A DNA stretch of 64,000 nucleotides from a virus (IMGVR_UViG_3300043395_003089:25168-89167), one strand, 5' to 3'; shown: positions 6,613-15,132, counted from the stretch's first letter. The notes: generated from the sequence alone by a model not told the origin. A program made the numbers and translations.

Positions 6613-9488
6613 CGTGGGCGCGCGTAGTCGGCCGTGAGCGTCGCGTGAACATCGCCGGGCCGCGCGTCGTCGTAGAAAGGCACCGGTCGCATGGCGCCCT
6701 TCACGGGCACGTGCTGGCCATCCATCGTCTCGACCCAAGCGGTTCCCTGTTGCTTCCACTTGCGGCGCCACGCCTCGGCCTCGGGCAACGTCAGCGCCCG
6801 CGGGGCGTCGACGATCTTGCGGACGCTAACGATCTTGCCGTCGCGGCGCGTGACGAGGTTGTAGGCGACGCGATAGCCGGTGGTGGAGCCCATGCCGGCA
6901 TTCTTGCGCGCTGCTCTGCCACGAAGGCCGAACAGATGGTGCTTGCTGAGTGTGTGGTGAGCAGCGGCGAAGCGTCGATCCGTCGAAGGCGATTGCTCGA
7001 AGTCTCGAAGGAGCTTGCGTGCATCATCGAGCGACGCCGAACGCGGCAACGTACGGAGCAGCTTCGAGACCTGCCATGCGCCCATTGCGGCGACGCGGCG
7101 AGCTTCTTCCTCGGTATCAGCCGTGCCGAACGGGATCAGCGGCTTGGTCCATTCGCCGTTGCGAATGTGCGGCACGCTCGCGATCTCGTCGCGTTCAAGC
7201 CCCCATGCGAGGAGTAGCTCGGGTTCCCACTGGCCTGGATTTTTTGGATCCTCGTGAACGTCCCACCAGACGTTGTAGACATTGTTGGAGCCGTCCTGTG
7301 GATAGATTCTCACGGCGCCCGAGTCGGCGTGGTCATGATTCATCGTCGTCAGTACCGAGATCGGGATCTCGTTCTGCTCGGCGAAGTCTTCGGCGATGTC
7401 TAGCGCCTCGGGTCCTTCGTTGTTGATCAGCCGACGAAACATGTTGCGCTGGTTCCTGAGATCCTCGTCGTCGAGCTCGAAGTACGTTACGTTCTCGTTC
7501 ATGCGCCCCGCAGCCATCGCCTCTTCGCGGGTCGCGTAGCGCGACGTCTTGATCTTGCGGGCGCCGAGCCCGAACAGCTCGGGCTGCTCCTTCAAGTGAT
7601 CGCGCGCGGAGTCGCGATAGATCGCGTCGACGACACGTTGACGATAGGCTCCCTCGGTCAGATTTTTCCCGCGGTACAGCTTCAACTCGTTGGCGACTTC
7701 CCAAGCCTCGGCGCCGACGATCTGTTCGAGCTCGCGAAGCGACTTGGCTCGACGAGGGTAGCCAGCGCCGATGTGTAGCGGCTTGTTGTCAAGCAATGTA
7801 TTCCACTCGACATCGTAGAGTTGTTTGCCGTCGACGCTCCTCCCCGGGAGACGGGTGATCGTCCAACTCACGCGTGTCGCCGGATCGTCTGGGGCTCCAA
7901 CCGGGCTCAAGTAAAGCGTACGCAGCTCGCCGATCTTGATTCCGTGCTCTAGCGCGTAGTCGGTCGCAGCAACCAACTCGGCCGGCGTCTGCGCGGTCTG
8001 AGTGAGCATCTTGAAAGTCTCGGTCGGAAACTCGTTGCGGTCCTCGCGCTCGCCACGAAGCCCGAACAGCTCCTCGGGCTCGCTGTTGTCGCGATCGAGC
8101 GTATGGAAGATATCGCGTGCTTGCGGCGTGAAGCCTTGCGCACGCAGCTTCTTCGTCTCTTTCGCGAGTGCCCATGCCTGCGCGGTCGCCGCGCGTCGGC
8201 AGTAGTCCATGTTGCCTTGGTAGTGCTCCTCGAACTTGACGTGATCGCTCTCGCGTTCTTCGCCGCCAACGCGCGCTCCATCGATACGAACATCGAAGAC
8301 GGCTTTGCACTCGCCACCGTGGCGCTCGTTCACGCGCTTGACGCGCCACGAGACACGGTCACGCTTGAAGATGTCCTCGTTGTTGTCGAGCCAGAACGTG
8401 CCGCGGTTGTCGGTGCCGCCTTTGGACAGCTCGCTCAGCTTGATCTCGTGTTGAAGCGCGAGATCCTCGGCGGGAACAAGCGCGCCCGGATCGGGGTCAG
8501 CGATCAGCTCCTTGATCTGCTTGCTCACGCGTTGACGTTCGGCCAACGGATCTTCGCCGAGGCCGCGTTTCTGGCGCGCGACGCAACGCTTGAACGCAGC
8601 GGGTGGCATGTTGACGCTACACGTCTCGCCGAGATCGTCGAGCCCCTTTAGCTTGTAGCCTTTCTCTCGAAGTTTTTGCACTTCCCGCAGGCGCTCCTGC
8701 CACTCGTTGTGCGACTCATGCGGATGCCAGGCGTCGACCGGCGTCGAGCGCGTTGGTGGCGGCACTGGCGGCGTATCCTGTCGGCCGAGGCCTGAGATCA
8801 TCGGCAGATCGATCTTGCCTTTCTTCCACCACGAGTAGGCCAGCGCGCCACCGACGGCGCCGAGGATGCCAATCGCGAACGGGAGCCACGTCTTGGGCTG
8901 CGCAGCGTCGAGCACGAGCTTTTGCAAGCCCTGCGCGGTCACGCGCGCGGCGTCGCCGCCGAAGTGCACGCCATCGCGAGCTCGACCGACCATCGCCGTG
9001 ATCGGCCGCGGATCGATGTAGCGGTTCTTGCCGAACACGCTCTGCATCATCTCGATCACGGGCAGCGCCTGTTGGGTCAGCTGATCATTGGCGTACGCGA
9101 ACGGCCCGATCGCCCACACGTCGGCGCCGAGGCCCTTGTAGAAGTCGCGGATCTTCGTCATCGCCTGCTTGTCGACGTCGAGATTGAGCCCGATGTCGTT
9201 GGTGCCAAGCACGACGAAAACCTTGGTCGGCATGAACGCTTGATCGCTGCCGAGCAAGGCCTGGAAGTTCTCGCGGCCGAAGAAATTGTGCGCGCTGCGG
9301 CCCACACGCGCGTTGACACGCACGGCCGAGGCTCCCTGTTCGAGCAGCATGCTCGCGAGCAAGTCGCCGGGCTGGCCGGACGCGCGATTCGAGCCCGTGT
9401 CAACGTCCCAGATCTCGGGCCCGGCGTCGGGGCCGTGATGGCTCAACGAATCGCCAAAAATCAAGATGCGCTGCCCGCGGACGTCCAT
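6609..9488 (-). CDS. SGNH/GDSL hydrolase with membrane span and three large internal repeats (959 aa)
   Basis: Residues 1-195 form an SGNH hydrolase: FGDSL at 11-15 (nucleophile Ser14), GTND at 95-98 and DGVH at 172-175 (catalytic Asp/His). Such enzymes are esterases or lipases acting on acyl or acetyl groups, for example on cell-wall or capsule sugars. One transmembrane segment follows at about 202-220. The rest is three repeats (about 320-475, 485-640, 680-855), each with a PxxL...AxDxAxxxxIxIxxL helix block and each ending in LFGLRG or LFGLGA (474, 638, 852), plus a fourth partial unit. The promoter hexamer lies 7 bases upstream. Probably a virion enzyme with a host-surface role; the repeats are unfamiliar. 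Confidence 0.75.
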   Translation of the reverse strand: MDVRGQRILIFGDSLSHHGPDAGPEIWDVDTGSNRASGQPGDLLASMLLEQGASAVRVNARVGRSAHNFFGRENFQALLGSDQAFMPTKVFVVLGTNDIGLNLDVDKQAMTKIRDFYKGLGADVWAIGPFAYANDQLTQQALPVIEMMQSVFGKNRYIDPRPITAMVGRARDGVHFGGDAARVTAQGLQKLVLDAAQPKTWLPFAIGILGAVGGALAYSWWKKGKIDLPMISGLGRQDTPPVPPPTRSTPVDAWHPHESHNEWQERLREVQKLREKGYKLKGLDDLGETCSVNMPPAAFKRCVARQKRGLGEDPLAERQRVSKQIKELIADPDPGALVPAEDLALQHEIKLSELSKGGTDNRGTFWLDNNEDIFKRDRVSWRVKRVNERHGGECKAVFDVRIDGARVGGEERESDHVKFEEHYQGNMDYCRRAATAQAWALAKETKKLRAQGFTPQARDIFHTLDRDNSEPEELFGLRGEREDRNEFPTETFKMLTQTAQTPAELVAATDYALEHGIKIGELRTLYLSPVGAPDDPATRVSWTITRLPGRSVDGKQLYDVEWNTLLDNKPLHIGAGYPRRAKSLRELEQIVGAEAWEVANELKLYRGKNLTEGAYRQRVVDAIYRDSARDHLKEQPELFGLGARKIKTSRYATREEAMAAGRMNENVTYFELDDEDLRNQRNMFRRLINNEGPEALDIAEDFAEQNEIPISVLTTMNHDHADSGAVRIYPQDGSNNVYNVWWDVHEDPKNPGQWEPELLLAWGLERDEIASVPHIRNGEWTKPLIPFGTADTEEEARRVAAMGAWQVSKLLRTLPRSASLDDARKLLRDFEQSPSTDRRFAAAHHTLSKHHLFGLRGRAARKNAGMGSTTGYRVAYNLVTRRDGKIVSVRKIVDAPRALTLPEAEAWRRKWKQQGTAWVETMDGQHVPVKGAMRPVPFYDDARPGDVHATLTADYARPR

Positions 9489-9495
9489 GCCCTAC

Positions 9496-9501
9496 AGGCT
9501 A
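9496..9501 (-). promoter_or_regulatory. Leaderless-type promoter (TAGCCT) of gene at 9488
   Basis: GTGATAGCCT on the minus strand, ending 7 bases before the ATG. Confidence 0.6.
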
Positions 9502-9665
9502 TCACGAGCGGAAATAGGCGAGCCGGCCGGGGTTTCACCGGCTGAGGGAGGAACGCGCACCGCTACGCGCCACAATGGGGCCCTCAACAGCGATCGGGAC
9601 GCGACATCGCACGATCGAGGCCTAGCCAGCGAGGGAAGTCTCTGGGGTCGGCGTTCAGCTCAGAA

Positions 9666-9836
9666 GTGGCGGATACGATCGAGTGCGGGGTGCGCGAGAG
9701 TCAGGTCCATTACCTGATGCTTGTCGAGAGCATCGTGCGTGTGGGCACCACGCGGCGGATCGTGTCCGAGGCTGGTTCTACGCCGCTCCTTCCTCGGCGT
9801 CAAGTTTCGGTAGTTCGAGCGCGCCTTTCAGGTTGA
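9666..9836 (+). CDS. Possible 56-aa protein
   Basis: Weakly supported. GTG at 9666 opens a frame reading VHYLMLVESIVRVGTTRR that runs into the 3' end of the opposing gene by 59 bases. No ribosome-binding site or promoter is seen. The rest of 9489-9777 shows only a GCCGG/CCGGC hairpin near 9520 and no other gene. Confidence 0.25.
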   Translation: MADTIECGVRESQVHYLMLVESIVRVGTTRRIVSEAGSTPLLPRRQVSVVRARLSG

Positions 9837-10287
9837 ACTGGAACACGAAGCGCTGGTGTAGTGCCCGCGCCTCGGGCAGCTCGCCGACGAGCCCGACGAT
9901 GTTGTTCGAGCTCTCATCGACGGCGTAGAGCATCGGCCCGTGGCGATGGAACGTCACGATGCGCTCGACGCGTATGGCGTCGAGATCGAGCACCAGCGAC
10001 AGCTCGTGGATCTTGGCCTGTGTGAACGGGCGAATCTCGCCGAGCGTCTCGATCGTGCAGAACGTCGAGTGCTCTGATGGCGGCTTCGGTTCGTAGTAAT
10101 AGCTCGGGCGTGGCGCTCGGTGCGGGCAGACGCCCGACACAGGCGGCACGTGATAGAGCTGATCGTCGATTCCGATGATCCCGGCGTTGCCCTTGTAGAG
10201 CTGAGTCAGGCGCTGCGTGCCGAGGAAGAAATCCAGCGGCACGGCCGGCGCTTCGTCGGCGTCGTCGGGCTCGTCGGTGTCGTGCAC
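9778..10287 (-). CDS. Hypothetical protein (169 aa)
   Basis: Acidic N-terminus (HDTDEPDDADEAP), then a beta-rich domain of unknown family. GTG 10287 is preferred over TTG 10290 because it lies exactly 6 bases after the TAGGCT hexamer. No membrane segment. Role unknown. Confidence 0.7.
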   Translation of the reverse strand: MHDTDEPDDADEAPAVPLDFFLGTQRLTQLYKGNAGIIGIDDQLYHVPPVSGVCPHRAPRPSYYYEPKPPSEHSTFCTIETLGEIRPFTQAKIHELSLVLDLDAIRVERIVTFHRHGPMLYAVDESSNNIVGLVGELPEARALHQRFVFQFNLKGALELPKLDAEEGAA

Positions 10288-10293
10288 CAAGAG

Positions 10294-10316
10294 AGCCTAG
10301 CTCGCTGCTCTGCCAG
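10294..10316 (-). promoter_or_regulatory. TGGCAG-box promoter of leftward gene at 10287
   Basis: CTGGCAGAGCAGCG, AGC, then TAGGCT on the minus strand. The same bases encode the C-terminal RAAS and stop of the upstream gene. Confidence 0.65.
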
Positions 10317-10818
10317 TCCTAGCTACGTCGAAAGCAACCGTAATGCGCGGAGTCTCGTGCGGGTGTTTCTCGACGGAATGCCCGAGCCGCGATGGGAAGA
10401 GAACGAGTAGATCGGTTACTGGCTCGACACGCTCGACGCAAACCTCGTATCTCGACGGGCACCACTCGAAGATCGTTGCGGCACTTCGAGGGCCCCCTGG
10501 TTCCAGGTAAACGATTCCTGACCATGCATAGCGCGCGTTGTGCGTGTGCGCTCGATGATGTGAGCCCAGACGATTCACGACGGCCCAGCCAACGAGCGAG
10601 GCTGGATCAGCTTCGAGCTCAGGTATCGAGGCAAGCAAGGCGCAGAGCCGCGCGTGCAGCCACGTCGTCTTGAGCCACGTAGGCGACGAGCGCCAACCGC
10701 CTCGGTTGTGTGAGGCGTGAGATTCCGTCGACGCGGCGAGCTGCAAGATGTCGGCGCAGAGCGCTTGGCGTTCGAGCTCGCCGAGGCCGAGCGACAAGCG
10801 CTTGATCGGCGACGTCAC
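10297..10818 (-). CDS. Putative 2OG-Fe(II) oxygenase (173 aa)
   Basis: Contains HTHNARYAWSGIVYLEPGG, then LVLFPSRLGHSVEKH and PRITVAFDV. This matches the order in small 2-oxoglutarate/Fe(II) dioxygenases: an N-terminal His metal ligand beside SGxxYL, a later His in LFPSxLxH, and an Arg in RIxVAF that binds 2-oxoglutarate. The start is taken as GTG 10818, in a GTGA overlap with the upstream stop. The substrate is unknown; viral homologues hydroxylate proteins, nucleic acids or small molecules. Confidence 0.7.
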   Translation of the reverse strand: MTSPIKRLSLGLGELERQALCADILQLAASTESHASHNRGGWRSSPTWLKTTWLHARLCALLASIPELEADPASLVGWAVVNRLGSHHRAHTHNARYAWSGIVYLEPGGPRSAATIFEWCPSRYEVCVERVEPVTDLLVLFPSRLGHSVEKHPHETPRITVAFDVARTGRAAS

Positions 10819-11216
10819 TCGGTCGGGTTGTACGTGTCGCACTTGCCGGGGCCCGCGTTGGTGTGCGGAACCCAGAACAGCACGTTCGGTGCCGCAGCGC
10901 CTTCATCGCTGTTCGACAGCACGACATGCACCGTGTTGGTGTCGGTGTCGAGGTAGGGCTCGCCGACGATCGTGATGCTCGCCCATTCGCTCATCGGTGG
11001 TAGCGGGATCACCATGCAACGCGACGCGGGCGTCGTGCCATCGGATGGTGGCGTCGATTGCGCGACACCGAGCGGCGGATCGACGGGGTCCGATGGACCA
11101 CCAGACGTGTTGTAGGCCTGATTGGCGACCTGCAACAGCGTATCCACGTTGGTGTCACCGCCAGGGAGGGAGAGTCGAGCTCGACGCCAATGGAGATTGC
11201 CAGCTTGTGCGCTCAT
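10815..11216 (-). CDS. Hypothetical protein (133 aa)
   Basis: Pro/Thr/Ser-rich N-terminal half, then a beta-rich segment (WASITIVGEPYLDTDTN). Two cysteines. The leaderless-type hexamer is 6 bases upstream and the gene is coupled to the oxygenase by GTGA. No family recognised. Confidence 0.65.
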   Translation of the reverse strand: MSAQAGNLHWRRARLSLPGGDTNVDTLLQVANQAYNTSGGPSDPVDPPLGVAQSTPPSDGTTPASRCMVIPLPPMSEWASITIVGEPYLDTDTNTVHVVLSNSDEGAAAPNVLFWVPHTNAGPGKCDTYNPTE

Positions 11217-11222
11217 GGCACG

Positions 11223-11228
11223 ACGCTA
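11223..11228 (-). promoter_or_regulatory. Leaderless-type promoter (TAGCGT) of gene at 11216
   Basis: GTGCTAGCGT on the minus strand, ending 6 bases before the ATG. Confidence 0.55.
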
Positions 11229-11249
11229 GCACGGCGCCGGAAGTACGCG

Positions 11250-11774
11250 CTAGCGGCGAACGAGCAACGCGGCGATGATCGCGACGACCGAGAGCCCGCC
11301 GATCACGAGGGCCCAGCGCGGGATCCGCGTCGCGTAGACCTGACTGGCAGGCACGGTCGCGACGATCTGTGTCCCCGGATTCGGGCTGACATCGACGGGA
11401 ATCCCCGGTTGCGGCGGGTTGATGCCCGGCACGCTTGGCGCGTTCGGCGGCGCCGGCAACGCGGGCGCTGGGCCACATGCAGGCGTGCCGGTCTTGGCCT
11501 GGAACGCGAGGAGCTGATCGTAGCTGCACGTGCGGCCGTAGCCATCCATCACGACGCACTGCGAACGTCCGTCGATGCAGCCTTGCGACATGCAGACGCC
11601 GTTGTTCGAGACATAGCCATAGCCGCAGCCGCCACCAACCGTCAGCCCGCCGCCGGTCGTGGCGTTCGGTGGCATCGTCGACGTTGGAGGCCTCGCTGCG
11701 CCCCCGCGCGAGACGGTCATCGGGTACGAGGCCGGCATGTACTGCGCGGGGCCGTTGAGGTTCAGCTGCAACAT
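11250..11774 (-). CDS. Cys- and Pro-rich protein with C-terminal membrane anchor (174 aa)
   Basis: MLQLNLNG start, a Gly/Cys-rich middle (six cysteines, likely disulphides), a proline-rich linker, then WALVIGGLSVVAIIAALLVRR as a tail anchor. The layout (short LQL start, linker, C-terminal span with basic end) matches the membrane proteins at 49-52 kb. Candidate virion membrane protein with an exposed disulphide-bonded domain. Confidence 0.7.
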   Translation of the reverse strand: MLQLNLNGPAQYMPASYPMTVSRGGAARPPTSTMPPNATTGGGLTVGGGCGYGYVSNNGVCMSQGCIDGRSQCVVMDGYGRTCSYDQLLAFQAKTGTPACGPAPALPAPPNAPSVPGINPPQPGIPVDVSPNPGTQIVATVPASQVYATRIPRWALVIGGLSVVAIIAALLVRR

Positions 11775-11780
11775 GCTGTC

Positions 11781-11786
11781 AGCCTA
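11781..11786 (-). promoter_or_regulatory. Leaderless-type promoter (TAGGCT) of gene at 11774
   Basis: GTGATAGGCTGACAGC then ATG on the minus strand; 6-base gap. Confidence 0.65.
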
Positions 11787-12149
11787 TCACGGCACGCGCT
11801 TGTGCTCACCCTCGTGGTTGAGCTTGAGCCCGCAACGATGTCGGGTCTTGCACTCGCCGCAGTAGACGTGTTCGCGGCACTGATCGAGCATCCGGCCGTA
11901 TTCGTCGATCGGCATCAGGTTGTGCCCGAGATGCTTGCGAAACCACGCCGGGTCGATTGACCCGTAGCACCCGCTGTAGCCCAAGCGGAAGTTGAGTTGA
12001 TCGCCAAGCTCGGTGGATAGCTCGGCGAGCGCTGCGATTGCGTCAGCATGCTTGATCAAGAGCAACATGCGATCGTCTTGGTGATTCGCGTCGTCGAAGT
12101 GGTGGATCTCATCGCAATCGACGCACTTGATGTTCCAGTCCGTGCTCAT
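11787..12149 (-). CDS. Zinc-site protein (120 aa)
   Basis: ATG 12149 overlaps the previous stop (ATGA). CVDC near the N-terminus and CGECKTRHRCG near the C-terminus suggest metal binding. A helical region lies between them. Function unknown; last gene of the long leftward run. Confidence 0.65.
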   Translation of the reverse strand: MSTDWNIKCVDCDEIHHFDDANHQDDRMLLLIKHADAIAALAELSTELGDQLNFRLGYSGCYGSIDPAWFRKHLGHNLMPIDEYGRMLDQCREHVYCGECKTRHRCGLKLNHEGEHKRVP

Positions 12150-12355
12150 CGCTTGCTCCAGATCTTGTGCACGCGAAGCGTCTCGCGCAGCACGGTCGGA
12201 TGTGCACCTTCCGTGATCGCAGCGTCGGCGTGTTGTGCTGCGCGTTCCTGCGCCCACGCTTCGATGCACGCGTCGCATTGGCCCTGATCGAATGTCATCC
12301 AAGGCTCGCGCTCGTAAGGTTTCGAGCACACGACGCAGGTTCGCGTCTCTTTCAC
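12146..12355 (-). CDS. Small CxxC protein (69 aa)
   Basis: GTG 12355 lies in a GTGA overlap with the upstream stop. CVVC and CDAC pairs form a likely zinc ribbon, followed by a helical tail. Coupled at both ends. Function unknown. Confidence 0.65.
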   Translation of the reverse strand: MKETRTCVVCSKPYEREPWMTFDQGQCDACIEAWAQERAAQHADAAITEGAHPTVLRETLRVHKIWSKR

Positions 12356-12639
12356 GGCGCGACCTTGCGACGACGCACGAGGCTCGCGCCGTCGTAGATC
12401 AAACACGCCTTGTCGAGCGCCTTCGATGCCGGGCACTCCGCGTGGATCTTGCAATCGCAGTGGGCGACCCACGCCGACGCTTGACGCTCATCTTCGGGCC
12501 ACTCGGCGTCTTCCTTCGAGATCCCGAAGAACGCGAGGCCTGGTTTTCCGTCGTCGGCCTTCCACCGGCCGTTCGGAAAGAGCTTGCGGACGTCGATCGC
12601 GCCGCTTGGTGGTCGACACAGCGGGTGTTTTTTGAGCAT
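12352..12639 (-). CDS. Hypothetical protein with Cys cluster (95 aa)
   Basis: AAGG lies at a good distance before ATG 12639 (MLKKHPLCRPPSG); an ATG two codons earlier is too close to it. Contains HCDCKIHAEC, a possible metal site. Overlaps the upstream gene by 152 bases in another frame, and the downstream gene by GTGA. Confidence 0.6.
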   Translation of the reverse strand: MLKKHPLCRPPSGAIDVRKLFPNGRWKADDGKPGLAFFGISKEDAEWPEDERQASAWVAHCDCKIHAECPASKALDKACLIYDGASLVRRRKVAP

Positions 12640-12874
12640 CGGCATCCTTCATGAATTTATAGGCGGCAGCCAATCGATCGCTGAACGCCTGAAGATTTTC
12701 TAGTGATTGCTCGACGAGCAGCTCGCGAGCGTAGTAGTTGCCGTCGTCGACTTCGAGCTGTACGTGATCACGTCGTAGACAGAGCCTGTCGCGCTGACGA
12801 TGCGTGTGCAGCGAGATCTCGACGGTCCAGTGTCCGACGATGAACGTCGGCCGCGAGTAGCCCTCGCGCTTCAT
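12488..12874 (-). CDS. Hypothetical protein with anomalous out-of-frame 3' overlap (128 aa)
   Basis: ATG 12874 overlaps the upstream stop (ATGA). Residues 1-75 look normal (PTFIVGHWTVEI). The last 50 (KRRDRRPQALSERPVEGRRR) look like the other frame of the gene at 12639. The natural stop was probably near 12640 and was lost by an indel or mutation, or the pair was once a fusion. Confidence 0.5.
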   Translation of the reverse strand: MKREGYSRPTFIVGHWTVEISLHTHRQRDRLCLRRDHVQLEVDDGNYYARELLVEQSLENLQAFSDRLAAAYKFMKDADAQKTPAVSTTKRRDRRPQALSERPVEGRRRKTRPRVLRDLEGRRRVARR

Positions 12875-13413
12875 GGATTTTGCACCGACATCGCCTTTTT
12901 CCAGGTCTCGATCGCGCGAGCGTAAACCGCGATCTGCTCGCGCATCTCGATTCGCCCAGTCCAGTGACCGGCGCTGCGTTGCACCATTCGCTCGTAGGCA
13001 TCGAGCGCCGGCAATGCGGCGAACGCGGCTAAGAAGTCTTCGAGCGCCTTGATGTATGGCGTTACATGCGGCGCTTTCTCGACGAGCATCGCGACAGCTT
13101 CCGCGTCTCGCCCGAGACGGATCATGTCTGCGGCGATGCCACGCCACTCGTCGTCGGCGACGAGCGTCGGGTGCGTGACTTTGTAGACTTCCTGAAGCGC
13201 GATGATCAACTCGGGCAACGAATTGGTTTCGAGGATAATCGTGCGAGCTGTTTCGACGGTGCGCGATGGGATACTTAGCTGCGCGATCTTGACGCCGAAC
13301 TTGATGTGAAAGCCATCGCGCGCAATCGCGCGAGCCTCGGTGTGCTGCGGGTCCTCGCAGCGTTCACACGGCAAGTGCGCGCGAAATTCCTCGGCGGTAC
13401 GAAACGCGTGCAT
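12871..13413 (-). CDS. Hypothetical helical protein (180 aa)
   Basis: Start at ATG 13413 (MHAFRTAEEFRAHLPCERC). CERC near the start, then mostly alpha-helical sequence. No recognised family. First gene downstream of the integrase, 32 bases away. Confidence 0.6.
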   Translation of the reverse strand: MHAFRTAEEFRAHLPCERCEDPQHTEARAIARDGFHIKFGVKIAQLSIPSRTVETARTIILETNSLPELIIALQEVYKVTHPTLVADDEWRGIAADMIRLGRDAEAVAMLVEKAPHVTPYIKALEDFLAAFAALPALDAYERMVQRSAGHWTGRIEMREQIAVYARAIETWKKAMSVQNP

Positions 13414-13445
13414 TGACTCGATTACCCTTCGTGTTCGTCCGTCGC

Positions 13446-14399
13446 TCACTTGATCACCAGCTCGCGCAGCCACTGCGGTGTCGAGTTGCGAACTTTCTCG
13501 GCGATCGCCTTCATGTCGATGTAGCCGCCCATCGCGCCGAGGCCGGGCAACGTGTGACCGGTCATCGCGGCGATCTCGTGCGGCGCGAGCCCGGCGTCTG
13601 CGCGCCACGTCACGAACGTGTGACGAAACTGGTGGGGATGGATGTGGCCGATCTTCGCCTCAGCCGTGCGCTTGTTGAGCACCCGGTTGACGTGATCGGG
13701 GTAGAACGGCGTGCGCTCGATCGCGTATGCCGCACCGAACGGCCCGATCTGGCGTTGCACACCGCAGAACACGGGGCCCGAGCCGCGACTTCGCCCCGAG
13801 AGCCACGCGAGCCACGGGCGCAGCGCCGCGATCGCGGTGTCCGAGAGCGGCACGGCGACGTCATCGAGCCCGGTGCCTTTCATCCGCACCCACGCGTGCG
13901 GGTAGTTGCCCTTGCTCAAGGCGATATCGAGATGCGTACGCTCGACCGTCATCGAGCAGATCGACATCTTCCGCATGCCGGTTTCGAGCATGACGATCAC
14001 CATCGCGTGATCGCGCAGCGCGAGCGGATCGCTGACGGCCGCGCGTGCGAGCGACTGCACAAGCTTGGTGACGGTCTCTTGCTGTAGCGCGTGCTTGGGG
14101 CGAGCCTTGCGGCCCTTGGCTTTCTGCACGTACGCGAAGTCGAGCTCGGGCTTGTTCTGGTAGTGAGCGCGCCACTTCGAGGCGTACGCGACGCTCGCCA
14201 TCAACCGATTCGCGCTCTGCGGGCGCAGCTCGCGCTCGTCGAGCAAGTGATCGTAGAACGCTTGAGCGCGCTCGCGCGTCCAGCCGCTCGGCGCCTCGCC
14301 TGCGAACGCGATCCACTGATCGATGTCGCGCAGGTAGCGCTTCCTCGACGATGGCGCGAGGTTGCGGCTTTTCTTGATGACGTCGTGTAGTTCGCTCAT
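13446..14399 (-). CDS. Tyrosine recombinase / integrase (317 aa)
   Basis: A SAM-like N-terminal core-binding domain (about 1-90) and a catalytic domain with Arg143 (ETGMRKM), Lys174, His256-Arg259 (HQFRH), His282 (TGHTLPG) and the nucleophile Tyr293 (GGYID). All catalytic residues are present and length is typical. It could integrate the element, resolve multimers or invert a DNA segment. No attachment site next to the gene is evident. It lies inside a coupled run of small genes rather than at a boundary. Confidence 0.9.
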   Translation of the reverse strand: MSELHDVIKKSRNLAPSSRKRYLRDIDQWIAFAGEAPSGWTRERAQAFYDHLLDERELRPQSANRLMASVAYASKWRAHYQNKPELDFAYVQKAKGRKARPKHALQQETVTKLVQSLARAAVSDPLALRDHAMVIVMLETGMRKMSICSMTVERTHLDIALSKGNYPHAWVRMKGTGLDDVAVPLSDTAIAALRPWLAWLSGRSRGSGPVFCGVQRQIGPFGAAYAIERTPFYPDHVNRVLNKRTAEAKIGHIHPHQFRHTFVTWRADAGLAPHEIAAMTGHTLPGLGAMGGYIDMKAIAEKVRNSTPQWLRELVIK

Positions 14400-14402
14400 G
14401 GA

Positions 14403-14576
14403 TTACTCGTCGACGTCGAAGCGTGTTTCTTCGATATCGTGTAGCTGCATACGCCAGCCCTTGCCACGAACGAAGTGCAATGAGGCTTTGGGCAGGCCCA
14501 TCGATTCGCGCCACGCGTGCGCCTCGGCGCCAGTCTTGAACCAGCGCACCGGATGAAGTCGCATCGAGCAGCTCAT
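14403..14576 (-). CDS. Hypothetical protein (57 aa)
   Basis: ATG 14576 overlaps the upstream stop (ATGA). Mixed basic/hydrophobic sequence with an acidic end (DIEETRFDVDE). Immediately precedes the integrase by 3 bases. Unknown. Confidence 0.6.
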   Translation of the reverse strand: MSCSMRLHPVRWFKTGAEAHAWRESMGLPKASLHFVRGKGWRMQLHDIEETRFDVDE

Positions 14577-14890
14577 TTGGGCGGCTTCCATTCTGGGCGC
14601 GGTTTGACGATGAGCGTGTTGCTCGCGTGCGTCTCGACGTCGAGCATGCAGTCGATCCCACGCACGTGCAGCCCGATCGAATGCTCTGGTCGCACGTACG
14701 CCTCGATCTCGATCACGTTGCCGTTAGGCAGGGTGAAGCGCAGCGGCCCACCGGATGTCGCGTACGCGGGCGCGGGGTCGCCACGACGCACGTGATGCGT
14801 GAACGCGATCGGAATCGGTGGCGGCGGTGGCGCGATCGATGATGCGCCGGTTGTCCATAGCTTGGGCTTGCGGCCCGGAATCCGCGGCAT
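14573..14890 (-). CDS. Hypothetical protein (105 aa)
   Basis: A proline-rich segment (PPPPPIPI) is followed by a beta-rich domain (LRFTLPNGNVIEIEAYV). Starts at the base before the upstream stop. No family recognised. Confidence 0.6.
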   Translation of the reverse strand: MPRIPGRKPKLWTTGASSIAPPPPPIPIAFTHHVRRGDPAPAYATSGGPLRFTLPNGNVIEIEAYVRPEHSIGLHVRGIDCMLDVETHASNTLIVKPRPEWKPPK

Positions 14891-15124
14891 CTAGTTGAGC
14901 CTCGTGCGCTCGGCGTGCTCGGCTTCGGTGAGGCCGTACGCGACTCGCTCGGCGAGGTTACGCCACTTGTCGCGCTGCTCTATCCAGTATCGAATGTCGT
15001 CGGCGTGGAGCTTCGCGAGCTGCTTGTTCCGTCGACGCAACGAGATCGCGCACACGAACGCGAAGCCGGCGAGCGTGCCGCTACACACCGACACGACCCA
15101 ACAAAGGTAGCTGTGCTCGAACAT
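14891..15124 (-). CDS. Small membrane protein (77 aa)
   Basis: Start at ATG 15124 (MFEHSYLCWVVSV), with AAAGGA about 6 bases upstream and a TGGCAG box behind it. One transmembrane segment at residues 6-30, then a basic and helical cytoplasmic tail. Unknown function. Confidence 0.7.
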   Translation of the reverse strand: MFEHSYLCWVVSVCSGTLAGFAFVCAISLRRRNKQLAKLHADDIRYWIEQRDKWRNLAERVAYGLTEAEHAERTRLN

Positions 15125-15132
15125 ACGGATCC

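Noticed and set aside
9489-9777. tRNA in the 290-base gap
   Set aside because: The hairpins do not fold into a cloverleaf with conserved T-loop and D-loop bases.
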